Program-made: the position numbers and the translations under genes | Shown: positions 7,803-16,599 of the stretch, one piece after another | Numbering within the stretch: the stretch's first letter is position 1 | Layout: every line of letters starts with the position of its first letter | NCBI RefSeq assembly: GCF_052327305.1 | Contig: NZ_CP182486.1 | Coordinates: forward strand, 186,001 to 250,000 | Length of the DNA stretch: 64,000 nucleotides | Origin: Sphingobium sp052327305 | GTDB taxonomy: Bacteria > Pseudomonadota > Alphaproteobacteria > Sphingomonadales > Sphingomonadaceae | Reading direction: 5' to 3' | Notes under the pieces: generated by a model | The model's database searches: none | What the model saw: only the letters and a program-made list of their open reading frames with translations | Told to the model about the DNA's origin: nothing

Positions 7803-9260
7803 TCAGGTCGTTGGCGTGCGCTCTCCGGCGCTCTGATCGGTCAGGCGTCCCAGCGTCTCTTCCTGCCCGAGATGGTACAGGACATCGAAGATGCCGGGTG
7901 AAGTCGTCCGTCCGGTCAGCGCGACACGCAGCGGCTGAGCAATCTTGCCCAGCCCCAGTTGCGCTTCCTCCGCCGCGGCCCGGATCACGGTCTCAATCGC
8001 CTCGATAGTCCACTCGGGAAGAGCGGCCAGACGATCGGCCAAGGATTTGAGCAAGGCCCGCGCCCCATCGTCTAGCAGGGCGGCTGCGCCCTCGTCGACT
8101 GGAATCGGGCGGGAAACAAACAAAAACGCTGCGCCGTCCGCCAGCTCGACCAGCGTCTTCGCGCGCGGCTTGAGCGCCGGCATGACCGCGGTGAGGCGCG
8201 AAATGCGCTCGCTCGCGGCGCTCTCGTCAGCGTCGGACCACATGCGCGCGGCCACCAGCGCCGCGAGCCGTGCGTCGTCCGCCTCGCGGATATAGTGGCC
8301 GTTCAGATTCTCGAGCTTCTTGAAGTCGAAGCGCGAGGGCGACCGGCCGACGCCCGAAAGGTCGAACAGGGTGATCGCCCGGTCCTTGTCGATGATTTCC
8401 TCGTCGCCATGGCCCCAGCCCAGGCGCAGCAGATAATTGTTCACGGCCTCGGGCAGGAAGCCCATCTCGTCGCGATAGGCGTCCACGCCTAGCGCGCCAT
8501 GCCGCTTGGAGAGCTTGGCGCCATCCGCCCCGTGAATGAGCGGAATATGCGCATAGACCGGCTCGGCCCAATTCATCGCCTTGATAATGCCGAGCTGACG
8601 GAACGCGTTGTTGAGATGATCGTCGCCCCGGATGACATGCGTCACGCCCATGTCGTTATCGTCGACGACGACGGCAAGCATATAGGTCGGCGTCCCGTCC
8701 GAGCGGAGCAGGATCATGTCGTCAAGCTCTGCATTCTGCACGACCACGCGGCCCTGCACGGCGTCCTCGATCACGGTCTCGCCCTGGCGCGCTGCCTTCA
8801 GGCGAATGACGAAAGGCTTGTCGCCGCCTTCGGCGGAGTCGCGGTCGCGCCAGCGTCCGTCATAGCGCATCGGCTGCTTCGCCGCCCGCTGCTGCTCGCG
8901 CAACTCGGACAGCTCCTCCGGCGTCGCAAAGCACTTATAGGCGTCGCCTGCCGCGAGGAGCTGGTTGGCCACTTCCGCATGGCGAGCAGCGCGCGCGAAC
9001 TGGAACACAGGTGGTTCGTCGCCCGAAAGGCCAAGCCAGTCGAGACCGTCGAAGATCGCCTCGATTGCTTCTTCGGTGGAGCGGGCGCGATCCGTGTCCT
9101 CGATGCGCAGCAGGAACTTGCCGCCCATGTGGCGGGCATAGAGCCAGTTGAAAAGCGCAGTGCGCGCGCCGCCAATATGCAGAAATCCTGTGGGTGAAGG
9201 CGCAAACCGAGTGACGATCTGCCGCTGCTGATCGTTTCCGCTTTGTCCGCTTGCACTCAC
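7803..9260 (-). CDS. gltX: Glutamyl-tRNA synthetase
   Basis: Charges tRNA-Glu with glutamate in the cytoplasm. 485 residues, class I synthetase: HIGH-type motif FLHIGG close to the N-terminus (PSPTGFLHIGGARTA) and KMSKS-type motif KLSKRHG in the middle, followed by the helical anticodon-binding region. I use the GTG at 9260, with GAGG eight bases upstream; a TTG one codon earlier is also possible. Many alphaproteobacteria carry two gltX genes, and which paralogue this is cannot be told from the window. Confidence 0.96.
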   Translation of the reverse strand: MSASGQSGNDQQRQIVTRFAPSPTGFLHIGGARTALFNWLYARHMGGKFLLRIEDTDRARSTEEAIEAIFDGLDWLGLSGDEPPVFQFARAARHAEVANQLLAAGDAYKCFATPEELSELREQQRAAKQPMRYDGRWRDRDSAEGGDKPFVIRLKAARQGETVIEDAVQGRVVVQNAELDDMILLRSDGTPTYMLAVVVDDNDMGVTHVIRGDDHLNNAFRQLGIIKAMNWAEPVYAHIPLIHGADGAKLSKRHGALGVDAYRDEMGFLPEAVNNYLLRLGWGHGDEEIIDKDRAITLFDLSGVGRSPSRFDFKKLENLNGHYIREADDARLAALVAARMWSDADESAASERISRLTAVMPALKPRAKTLVELADGAAFLFVSRPIPVDEGAAALLDDGARALLKSLADRLAALPEWTIEAIETVIRAAAEEAQLGLGKIAQPLRVALTGRTTSPGIFDVLYHLGQEETLGRLTDQSAGERTPTT

Positions 9261-9345
9261 CAATTATGCCTCGTCTGAAATATGATCTTGGGGGGATCCA
9301 GGATGAAACGCGAACGCCCCTAGCATGGCTTTGGGGCAGGGACAA

Positions 9346-11475
9346 ATGGCCGTTGGGGCCAATCCGGGCGCGTGGGCTCTATCGTCCGCTCGCGCGCTGG
9401 AAGGCTGGCTGGAGAGGGAGCGGGGGCAAGTGCCGCTGTGGGCGCCCGTGGCGCTGGGCGCAGGGATATGCGCGTGGTTCGCGCTGCCCACGCCGCACCT
9501 CTGGCTCGCCTGGACGCTGGGATGGTCGGCCATCGCGCTCATGGCTTGGGCCGTGGCGCGCGCATGGCGCACCGGCGCGTTCATCGCGATCGGCGCGGCG
9601 CTTCTTGCCGCCGGCTGCCTGCTGCCATGGGCCAAATCCGTGATTATGGGTGCGCCGCCCCTCGCGAGGCCTGCGATGGCGACGTTCGAGGCGGACGTGA
9701 ACGCTGTCGAGCAACTCGTCGCGCGCGATGTCATTCGCCTGCGCCTGTCGCCCGTCGGCAGGGCCGATCTGCCAGCCACCGTGCGCATCACGGCTCCGCC
9801 CGGAGCGATCGGGCAGGGCGTCGGGCGCGGCGCGCGCATCTCGGTGAGGGCCTATCTCATGCCGCCGCCGTCGACTGCGCTTCCGGGAACCTATGATTAT
9901 GAGCTGCGGGCATGGTTCGATGGCATCGGCGCGACCGGGCGTGCGCTCGGGCCGGTTCGCCTGATCCGTTCCGGCGATGCTCAGGCGGGGTTGCGCCAGC
10001 GACTGGAAGAGCATGTGGTGTCGCGCCTCCCCGGGAGTGCGGGCGCGATCGCGGCGGCGCTCGCAACCGGCAATCAGGGCGGGATACCGGATGCCGACGC
10101 GGAAGCGATGCGGCGCAGCGGCCTCGCGCATCTGCTCTCGATCAGCGGGCTTCACGTGTCCGCGCTTATCGGCGGCGTCATCTTCATCGTTCTGCGTGTG
10201 CTGGCGCTTTCGCCACGGCTCGCCCTCCACGCGCCGCTTCTCCTCATATCGGCCATGTGTGGCGCGATGGCGGGCATTGGCTATACGCTGCTCACCGGCG
10301 CGCAGGTTCCCACTGTGCGCTCCTGCATCGCGGCATTACTGGTCATTGCCGGTCTCGCTCTCGGTAGAGAGGCTATCAGTCTTCGCCTAGTCGCGACCGG
10401 CGCGCTCGTCGTCATGCTGTTCTGGCCCGAAGCCGTCATCGGCCCCAGCTTTCAGATGAGCTTCGCCGCAGTCGTGGCGATCATCGCGCTTTATGAATAT
10501 CCTCCCACTCGCCGGCTGTTCGCCCGGCGTGAGGAGCGGTGGATCAAGCGGTTCGCACGCCCGATCGCGGGACTGCTGGTCACGGGGCTGGCGGTGGAGA
10601 TCATGCTCGCGCCGATCGCCATCTATCATTTTCACAGGGCGGGATTGCTCGGCGCCTTCGCCAATATGGTGGCGATCCCGCTCACTAGTTTCGTCATCAT
10701 GCCGGCCGAACTTCTGGCGCTGATTCTGGATCTTTTCGGGCTGGGTTATCCGGCTTGGTGGATAACGGGGGCGGCACTCGACCTGCTGCTGTGGGTCGCT
10801 CATAGCGTCGCGGCTCTGCCTTATGCCGTGCTGCCGCTTCCCACCACGGGGCCTGTCGTCTTCGCGACGACGATGCTCGGCTTTCTCTGGCTGACGCTTT
10901 GGCGAGGCAAGGCGAGATGGCTCGGGGTGCCGGTCGTGCTGGCCGGCTTCACGGTCATGGCAGCCGCACCGCCCGCCGACCTGCTCGTGACAAGGGACGG
11001 CAGGCATGTCGCGCTTCGCTTGCCTGATGGCCGGATAGGCCTGCTGCGCGATCGGGCAGGGGACTATGTCCGTCAGTCCATTGCCGAGACGTTGGGGGTG
11101 GACAGCGACCTTGATGCCCTCGACACGCTGCCCGGCGCGCGCTGCTCACGCGACATATGCATGATCGACGTGCCGCAGAAACAGGGGCCGATCGTCCGCA
11201 TTCTCGCGACCCGCAGCAGCGCCTATCTCGATTGGGCCGCATTGATGCGCGCCTGCGCTACCGCGGATATCGCCATTTCCGATCGCGGCCTCCCGTCCGG
11301 TTGTCAGCCGCGCTGGCTAAGGCTCGACCGCTGGACGCTGGCCCGCACGGGCGGCGTCGCCATCCGTCTTGCCGATCGCACGGTCATCCCGTCGCTCGAT
11401 CCTAGAGACCGCCACCCCTGGATCATCAGGCCCCAGCAAAAGCGGCGTTCTCTCGCTTCGCTATCAACGCAATAA
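9346..11475 (+). CDS. comEC: ComEC/Rec2-family membrane protein
   Basis: About 709 residues. After two or three N-terminal membrane segments comes a soluble OB-like (DUF4131) region, then the ComEC channel domain with many membrane helices; the family stretch HLLSISGLHVSALIGG is clear. In competent bacteria ComEC brings single-stranded DNA across the inner membrane. The C-terminal ~170 residues are soluble but lack the HxHxDH metal site of the usual beta-lactamase-like domain; instead there are paired cysteines (ARCSRDIC and SGCQP). I used the ATG at 9346, preceded by CAGGGAC; one at 9325 is in frame but has no ribosome site. Divergent from gltX, convergent with lexA. Confidence 0.9.
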   Translation: MAVGANPGAWALSSARALEGWLERERGQVPLWAPVALGAGICAWFALPTPHLWLAWTLGWSAIALMAWAVARAWRTGAFIAIGAALLAAGCLLPWAKSVIMGAPPLARPAMATFEADVNAVEQLVARDVIRLRLSPVGRADLPATVRITAPPGAIGQGVGRGARISVRAYLMPPPSTALPGTYDYELRAWFDGIGATGRALGPVRLIRSGDAQAGLRQRLEEHVVSRLPGSAGAIAAALATGNQGGIPDADAEAMRRSGLAHLLSISGLHVSALIGGVIFIVLRVLALSPRLALHAPLLLISAMCGAMAGIGYTLLTGAQVPTVRSCIAALLVIAGLALGREAISLRLVATGALVVMLFWPEAVIGPSFQMSFAAVVAIIALYEYPPTRRLFARREERWIKRFARPIAGLLVTGLAVEIMLAPIAIYHFHRAGLLGAFANMVAIPLTSFVIMPAELLALILDLFGLGYPAWWITGAALDLLLWVAHSVAALPYAVLPLPTTGPVVFATTMLGFLWLTLWRGKARWLGVPVVLAGFTVMAAAPPADLLVTRDGRHVALRLPDGRIGLLRDRAGDYVRQSIAETLGVDSDLDALDTLPGARCSRDICMIDVPQKQGPIVRILATRSSAYLDWAALMRACATADIAISDRGLPSGCQPRWLRLDRWTLARTGGVAIRLADRTVIPSLDPRDRHPWIIRPQQKRRSLASLSTQ

Positions 11476-11500
11476 ACTCAGTGGCCGCGCTGATGTGAGC

Positions 11501-11520
11501 CCTCAGCTGAGCGACTGAGG
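11501..11520. terminator. Possible hairpin between convergent comEC and lexA
   Basis: CCTCAG (11501-11506) pairs with CTGAGG (11515-11520) between the two convergent stop codons. There is no T-run on either side, so this is only a candidate terminator. Confidence 0.25.
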
Positions 11521-11535
11521 CGGTCCCTGCAAATC

Positions 11536-12222
11536 TCAGTGATAGCGACGCAGGAGGCCGGCAAGCCGCCCCTGTATGCGCACCTGTCCCGGTTCGTAGA
11601 CCTGCGGTTCATAGGCACCATTGGCCGGATCGAGGCGCACACGGGCGCCATCCCGCCGGTAATATTTGAGCGTCGCTTCATTCTCGTCGATCAGCGCGAC
11701 GACGATCTGGCCTTCGCGCGCTGTTTCGGCGCGCTGGATGAGTGCGAAATCGCCGTCCAATATGCCGGCTTCGATCATCGAATCGCCCGAGACTTCCAAC
11801 GCGTAATGATCGCCCGAGCCAAGCAGCGCCGCAGGGACGGGGAGCATGGTCTGACCCTCCATCGCCTCGATCGGCAGACCTGCAGCGATACGGCCATGGA
11901 GCGGGATTTCCACCACGTCGTTAGCGGCAATAGGGAGAGAAGCCTGGGGAGGGCTCGGTTTGCGCAGCGGCGTGACGCTGGCGCCACGAGATTGCGCCGC
12001 TTCCATCCCATCAGGCAGCTTCATGATCTCCAGCGCGCGCGCACGGTTCGGCAACCGGCGGATGAAGCCACGCTCTTCCAGCGCGCTGATCAGGCGGTGA
12101 ATGCCGGACTTGGACTTGAGATCCAGCGCTTCCTTCATTTCCTCGAAGCTTGGCGACACGCCGCCTTGCTCCAGATGAGTCTTGATGTAAGCGAGAAGCT
12201 GCTGCTGCTTGGCGGTAAGCAT
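11536..12222 (-). CDS. lexA: LexA, SOS-response repressor
   Basis: 228 residues. The N-terminal winged helix (about 1-65, including FEEMKEALDLKSKSGIHRLI) binds SOS operators. The C-terminal S24 self-cleavage domain has the Ala114-Gly115 cleavage bond (RIAAGLP), Ser148 (SGDSM) and Lys186 (ATLKYY). RecA filaments on damaged DNA trigger the cleavage. The frame runs upstream to 12528 without a stop, but the LexA N-terminus (MLTAKQQQLL) and an AAGGGC site fix the start at 12222. The SOS box at 12285-12299 indicates autoregulation. In this genome context it follows moeA's 3' end and is convergent with comEC. Confidence 0.97.
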   Translation of the reverse strand: MLTAKQQQLLAYIKTHLEQGGVSPSFEEMKEALDLKSKSGIHRLISALEERGFIRRLPNRARALEIMKLPDGMEAAQSRGASVTPLRKPSPPQASLPIAANDVVEIPLHGRIAAGLPIEAMEGQTMLPVPAALLGSGDHYALEVSGDSMIEAGILDGDFALIQRAETAREGQIVVALIDENEATLKYYRRDGARVRLDPANGAYEPQVYEPGQVRIQGRLAGLLRRYH

Positions 12223-12284
12223 GGCTTTGCCCTTGTTCCTGCTGTTCCCACATGTCCAAATTTTCCGAACAACAAAGCGATCGG

Positions 12285-12299
12285 GAACGGACAGAGAAC
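12285..12299. promoter_or_regulatory. SOS box (LexA operator) in the lexA upstream region
   Basis: GAAC-GGACAGA-GAAC on the plus strand, i.e. GTTC-N7-GTTC read toward lexA. This direct repeat is the known alphaproteobacterial LexA recognition sequence. It lies 63 bases upstream of the lexA start, and 140 bases upstream of the divergent small gene at 12439, which it might also control. Confidence 0.88.
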
Positions 12300-12438
12300 A
12301 TGTAGGAAACGAATCGATGCCGGTCAAGCAAATACGCCGGTCATCGCCTGCCGCGTCGCTTCGTCGCGTTTTTCGGAACGAACTCTTCTCCGCCGCATTC
12401 TTCCTGCATCCCACAACGGGACACGCAGGAGAGAAAAG

Positions 12439-12591
12439 ATGTCTAATCAGCAGAATAACAACAATGATCAGCGTCAGGATCAGAGCCGCGATCGCCAGCA
12501 GGATCAGCAGGGCAATCAGAACCAGCAAGGCGACAATGCGCGCCGGCAGGATCAGCAGGGCGGCCAGCAGCAGGATCGCGAGCAGCGCTGA
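12439..12591 (+). CDS. Tiny Gln/Asn/Asp/Arg-rich low-complexity protein
   Basis: 50 residues, almost wholly Q, N, D, R, G and S (MSNQQNNNNDQRQDQSRDR...), with no hydrophobic residue beyond the initiator Met and one Ala. Predicted to be disordered and very soluble. A strong ribosome site (CAGGAGAG) precedes the ATG and a strong terminator follows 24 bases after the stop, so this looks like a genuine monocistronic gene despite its odd composition. Divergent from lexA, with the SOS box in between. No function recognised; hydrophilic disordered proteins of this kind can be desiccation- or stress-related, but nothing here proves it. Confidence 0.7.
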   Translation: MSNQQNNNNDQRQDQSRDRQQDQQGNQNQQGDNARRQDQQGGQQQDREQR

Positions 12592-12614
12592 CCTAACCTA
12601 AGGTCTTATGAACG

Positions 12615-12641
12615 GGGTCGCCCCGCGTGGGCGGCCCTTTT
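12615..12641 (+). terminator. Rho-independent terminator of the small Q/N-rich gene
   Basis: Arms 12615-12623 (GGGTCGCCC) and 12629-12637 (GGGCGGCCC) pair fully with one G-T wobble around a 5-base loop and are followed by TTTTCTG. There is no T-run in the opposite direction, so it serves the plus strand. Confidence 0.85.
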
Positions 12642-12645
12642 CTGT

Positions 12646-13848
12646 TCAGGCCAGAGGAAGAACCTGCACCAGTTCTCCCGCGTTGGCGGCTAGTGATCCA
12701 GCCGGACGCAGAAGCAGGCAATCCGCCCGAAATAGCGCCGAGAGCTGAGCGCTGTCCTGCGGTCGCAGCGGCTTCACGCCATCCGCACCCACACACACGG
12801 CGCGCATATAGTCATCGCGCTCTCCACCAGCGGGCAGAGGAACGGCAAGGCGCCGCGAGAGCAACGCGGGGAAAGGCGCCGCGTCGCCGCTCATATGACG
12901 GACAAGCGGCAACAGGAAAAGCAGACCCGTCACAAAAGCAGAGACGGGGTTGCCAGGCAAGCCGAGCAGAAGTGCATCTCTTACGGTTCCGGCGATAAGC
13001 GGCTTTCCCGGCCGCATTCTGATCTTCCAGAAATCGATGGCGCCGCCGGCTGCCTCGATCGCCGGGCGCACAAGGTCATGATCGCCAACTGATGCGCCGC
13101 CACAAGTGACGATGATATCCGCTCCGCCTGATTTCTGGCCCACTGCGCGGAGTGCCTGCGTGATGACCGGGAGGTCGTCGGGAAGGATAAGCTCGGATAT
13201 AACCTCGCCGCCCGCCTGCTCGATCATCGCGCGCAGCATCAGCCCGTTTGAGGCCGGTATCTGTCCCTGACGGAGCGTTTCACCCGGCCGCGCAAGTTCA
13301 TTTCCTGTCGAAAGGATAGCGACGCGCGGTTTGCGGTAAACGCTCAGGCGGTCATGGCCCGCCAGTGCGGCGAGGGCTATGGCGCGGGCATCCAGCCGCC
13401 GCCCGGCTTCGAAGAGCGTCTCTCCCAGCGCAAAATCATTGGCCTTGGTGCGCACATGATGGCCCGGCCTGATCTCGCAGGGCTCGGTCAGCCGAACCAT
13501 GTCGGCTTCCACTGCCACAGTCTCCTGAAGGATGATGCAGTCCGCTCCCGGCGGCAGCGGCGCGCCAGTGAAGATCCGCATCGCGGCTCCGGGCGGGAGA
13601 GGGCGGGCGGACGGGGCAGCGCCTGCCGCACTCTCGCCGGTCAGCCGCCACGGTCCATCTCCGTCCGCTGCCCGAACAGCATAGCCGTCCATCGCGGAGA
13701 GGTCCGCGCTCGGCTGGTCGCGGCGCGCGCGCACGGTCTCGGCAAGGATGCGTCCGGCGCATGCATGGAGCGGGAGCTCTTCGGATGCCGCCGGTGGAGC
13801 CAGTGCGATCAGCCGCCGTTGCGCCTCCTTGACCGGGAGCAGACTCAT
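12646..13848 (-). CDS. moeA: Molybdopterin molybdenumtransferase
   Basis: Inserts molybdate into adenylylated molybdopterin to complete molybdenum cofactor. 400 residues with the MoeA domain order: N-terminal linker/beta domain (SADLSAMDGYAVRA), the MoCF domain (STGNELARPGE ... TCGGASVGDHDLV) and the C-terminal beta-barrel (GLPGNPVSAFV just before it). Its ATG overlaps the stop of the upstream acetyltransferase gene by 4 bases. Last gene of the trpD-trpC-moaC-acetyltransferase-moeA run. Confidence 0.96.
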   Translation of the reverse strand: MSLLPVKEAQRRLIALAPPAASEELPLHACAGRILAETVRARRDQPSADLSAMDGYAVRAADGDGPWRLTGESAAGAAPSARPLPPGAAMRIFTGAPLPPGADCIILQETVAVEADMVRLTEPCEIRPGHHVRTKANDFALGETLFEAGRRLDARAIALAALAGHDRLSVYRKPRVAILSTGNELARPGETLRQGQIPASNGLMLRAMIEQAGGEVISELILPDDLPVITQALRAVGQKSGGADIIVTCGGASVGDHDLVRPAIEAAGGAIDFWKIRMRPGKPLIAGTVRDALLLGLPGNPVSAFVTGLLFLLPLVRHMSGDAAPFPALLSRRLAVPLPAGGERDDYMRAVCVGADGVKPLRPQDSAQLSALFRADCLLLRPAGSLAANAGELVQVLPLA

Positions 13849-14279
13849 CCCTGCGGCCTTTCGATCAATCGCCGGAAGTAAACGACGCGCTCGGTCTCTT
13901 CGAACCCGATCGCGGCGTGAAAGGCGTGGCTTTCCCGATTGTCGATCAACGCGTCGGAGGCGAACTCGCGAACGCCTTCGTCACGTGCCCAGTCCAGCGC
14001 GGCATCGACCAGCGCCCTGGCGATGCCTTGCCTGCGATATGCCGGCGCGACGTAAATCCCTTCGAGAAAGGCGACGGGGCTGTGATCGCAGCCGTTCACA
14101 TAGTCCTGGCGCAGCGCGACCTCGGCGAAGCCGGCGGGCGTGCCGTCATCACATCGGGCGAGGAACCAGCGCTGCGCCTCCAGGTCTTTGAGATCCGCCA
14201 TGTCGCTGTCGGGCCAGAGCGCGCTGCGAAGCGCCGCCATGTCGGAGAGATCGGCAGCGGTCGCGACGGAAATGCGCAT
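13845..14279 (-). CDS. GNAT acetyltransferase resembling aminoglycoside 6'-N-acetyltransferases (AAC(6')-I type)
   Basis: 144 residues, a single GNAT domain. The string of shared motifs with chromosomal AAC(6')-Iy/-Iaa-type enzymes is striking: ALWPDSD near residue 20, DYVNGCDHSPVAFLEGIYV in the middle, the acetyl-CoA loop RRQGIARALV, then ASDA and the end HAAIGFEETERVVYF. Those enzymes acetylate the 6'-amine of aminoglycosides such as tobramycin and kanamycin. Here the gene is embedded between moaC (4 bases upstream) and moeA (4-base overlap), which looks ancestral rather than acquired, so its natural substrate may be something else. Resistance is therefore a possibility, not a conclusion. 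Confidence 0.8.
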   Translation of the reverse strand: MRISVATAADLSDMAALRSALWPDSDMADLKDLEAQRWFLARCDDGTPAGFAEVALRQDYVNGCDHSPVAFLEGIYVAPAYRRQGIARALVDAALDWARDEGVREFASDALIDNRESHAFHAAIGFEETERVVYFRRLIERPQG

Positions 14280-14283
14280 TGGC

Positions 14284-14754
14284 TCAGGCGGTCCAGTCGC
14301 CGGACTTGCCGCCAGACTTTGCGGTCACGCGAATATTGCTGATAATCATTAACTTATCGACTGCTTTGAGCATGTCGTAGAGCGTAAGCAGTGTCGCGGC
14401 CACGGCAGTCAGGGCTTCCATCTCCACGCCTGTTCGCGCTGTCGTGCGGACCGTTGCCGCTACGCTGTAACCGGTTTCATCGGGCGCGATGTCGATCGCG
14501 AGGCCCGAAAGCGGCAAAGGGTGGCAAAGCGGAATGATGTCGCTGGTCTTCTTGGCCGCCATGATGCCGGCGACGCGGGCCACGGCGATCACATCGCCCT
14601 TGGCAGCTGTCCCATCGGCTATGGCTTGCTGAGCCGCTGCGTTCATCGCGATATGGCCGCGCGCCGTCGCTTCCCGCACTGTCTCGCCTTTGGCGGAAAC
14701 ATCAACCATTCGCGCCGCACCGCTTGCGTCGACATGGCTAAGCTCGCCTGTCAT
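14284..14754 (-). CDS. moaC: Cyclic pyranopterin monophosphate synthase
   Basis: Second step of molybdenum cofactor synthesis, converting the MoaA product to cyclic pyranopterin monophosphate. 156 residues, the normal size. Family motifs: the N-terminal SHVDASGAARMVDVS, KTSDIIPLCHPLPL with the conserved histidine, and TGVEMEALTAV. The ATG overlaps the trpC stop by 4 bases. moaA, moaD and moaE are not in the window. Confidence 0.97.
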   Translation of the reverse strand: MTGELSHVDASGAARMVDVSAKGETVREATARGHIAMNAAAQQAIADGTAAKGDVIAVARVAGIMAAKKTSDIIPLCHPLPLSGLAIDIAPDETGYSVAATVRTTARTGVEMEALTAVAATLLTLYDMLKAVDKLMIISNIRVTAKSGGKSGDWTA

Positions 14755-15542
14755 GCGGCGAGCAGCGCGCGGGTCGCCGCCTCCACGTCGCTCTGGCGCA
14801 TCAGGGATTCGCCAATCAGGAAGCAGTTGACCCCATGCGCAGCCATTGCGTCGAGGTCCGCTCGGGAACCGAGACCGCTTTCCGCAACGAAGGTGCAGCC
14901 CTCCGGAGCCAGCCCTACCAGTTCATAGGTGCGCGCAAAATCGACCGTGAAGTCTTTGAGATTACGATTATTTACCCCGATCAAACGAGACTTGAGCGCC
15001 AGTGCGCGCTCCAGCTCGTTCGTGTCATGCACCTCGACCAGCGCGTCCATGCCGAGCCCCAGCGCTGCGTCCTCGATCTCCTGCATCTGGCTGTCGGACA
15101 GCGCGGCGACAATGATGAGGATCGCGTCCGCGCCGATCGCCCGGCTTTCGAGCACCTGCCATGGGTCGACCATGAAGTCCTTGCGAATGACCGGCAGCGA
15201 GACGGCAGCGCGCGCCGCGATCAGATAATCCTCATGCCCCTGGAAATAGGGGGCATCGGTCAGCACGGAAAGACAGGCAGCACCGCCTGCTTCATAGGCG
15301 CGGGCATGGGCCGGCGGATCGAAGTCGGCGCGGATGAGCCCCTTGGACGGGCTTGCCTTCTTCACTTCCGCGATCAGGCCATATCCTCCGCCGTCCACTT
15401 TCGTGTCCAGTGCCCGGCGGAAGCCGCGCAGCGGCGTCTGGGCGAGGGCCAGCGCGTGAAGATCCGCCACCGGCGTCGCGGCCTTGCGCGCGGCCACTTC
15501 CTCGCGCTTGGTGGCGCAGATCTGGGTCAGCTTGTCAGTCAT
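14751..15542 (-). CDS. trpC: Indole-3-glycerol phosphate synthase
   Basis: Closes the indole ring in tryptophan synthesis. 263 residues, stand-alone TIM barrel not fused to TrpF. The catalytic region is clear: VKKASPSKG (catalytic Lys pair), AGGAACLSVLTD, VIRKDFMVDPWQV and GVNNRNLKDF, ending with VAESGLGSRADL. It overlaps trpD upstream and moaC downstream by 4 bases each. Confidence 0.98.
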   Translation of the reverse strand: MTDKLTQICATKREEVAARKAATPVADLHALALAQTPLRGFRRALDTKVDGGGYGLIAEVKKASPSKGLIRADFDPPAHARAYEAGGAACLSVLTDAPYFQGHEDYLIAARAAVSLPVIRKDFMVDPWQVLESRAIGADAILIIVAALSDSQMQEIEDAALGLGMDALVEVHDTNELERALALKSRLIGVNNRNLKDFTVDFARTYELVGLAPEGCTFVAESGLGSRADLDAMAAHGVNCFLIGESLMRQSDVEAATRALLAA

Positions 15543-16555
15543 CGGCTAAAGTCTATCCAGCAATCGAGGAGCGCTTTCGCAAGCCCTTTGTCTATGGCCT
15601 CGGCGGCTTCCTCGGCCCCCTCCGCCAGCGTTGTCGTCTCGCCCGCCACGATGAGAGCAGCGGCGGCATTGAAGATCACGGCGTCGCGATAAGGGCCTTC
15701 CTCGCCCATCAGCAGCCGATGCAGCGCGGCGGCGTTATGCGCCGGGTCGCCGCCCCGGATCGCCTCGGTCGGGTGGCTGGCGAGCCCCGCGTCGCCGGCC
15801 GACCAGCGCCGCATGGCAACCAGCCCGTCCGCCGTCACGTCTGCCACGTCGTTGCCGCCCGCGAGGCTCAGTTCGTCCAGCCCTTCATCGCCGGAGACGA
15901 CGAGCGCCCGCTCCATGCCGAGCTGACCGAGTGCCTCGGCATAGATCGGCACATAAGCGGGCCGTGCAATTCCGACGAGCTGTCGCTTGACGCCGGCAGG
16001 ATTGGCGAGCGGTCCCATCAGATTGAAGATCGTCCGCCGGCCCAGCGCCTTGCGGATCGGCCCCAGTCGCTTGAGCGCGGGATGATGCGTCTGCGCGAAG
16101 AGGAAGCCGATGCCGATTTCGCGCAGCGAGGCCTCCGCTCGCTCGCCGGCTCTGGAAAGGTCGAGGCCCAGTGCTTCTAGCGTGTCGGCGGCGCCCGCCT
16201 TGGAGGATGCGGCGCGATTGCCGTGCTTGGCGACCGGCACGCCGCACGCCGCGATCACGATGGAGACAGCGGTCGAGACATTGAGCGTGTGGTGGCCGTC
16301 TCCACCGGTGCCGCACACGTCGATCGCATTTTCAGGAGCGGCGACCGGGATCATGCGCGCGCGCATTTCCCGCGCGGCGGCAGCGATTTCGGTCGCTGTC
16401 TCGCCTCTTTCGGATAGCGCGATCAGGAAGCTGCCGATCTCCGCGTCGTTCGGGCTGCCATCGAGGATCGCGGCGAAGGCGTGAGCGGCCTCCGCGTCGT
16501 CCAGCGGCGCAGTGGGATCGGGCAGAATGGAAAGCACAGCCATGGCGTCCGCCAT
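15539..16555 (-). CDS. trpD: Anthranilate phosphoribosyltransferase
   Basis: Transfers the phosphoribosyl group of PRPP to anthranilate, the second committed step to tryptophan. 338 residues. PRPP/Mg-binding motif CGTGGDGHHTLNVST and the KHGNRAASSKAGAAD loop are intact. A second ATG four codons in could be the true start. Preceded by 44 bases after the TPR protein gene and overlapping trpC by 4 bases. Confidence 0.97.
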   Translation of the reverse strand: MADAMAVLSILPDPTAPLDDAEAAHAFAAILDGSPNDAEIGSFLIALSERGETATEIAAAAREMRARMIPVAAPENAIDVCGTGGDGHHTLNVSTAVSIVIAACGVPVAKHGNRAASSKAGAADTLEALGLDLSRAGERAEASLREIGIGFLFAQTHHPALKRLGPIRKALGRRTIFNLMGPLANPAGVKRQLVGIARPAYVPIYAEALGQLGMERALVVSGDEGLDELSLAGGNDVADVTADGLVAMRRWSAGDAGLASHPTEAIRGGDPAHNAAALHRLLMGEEGPYRDAVIFNAAAALIVAGETTTLAEGAEEAAEAIDKGLAKALLDCWIDFSR

Positions 16556-16599
16556 AGGAGCGATGGCGGCAAAATGTCGAGCGGCTTTGACGAGCGCTC

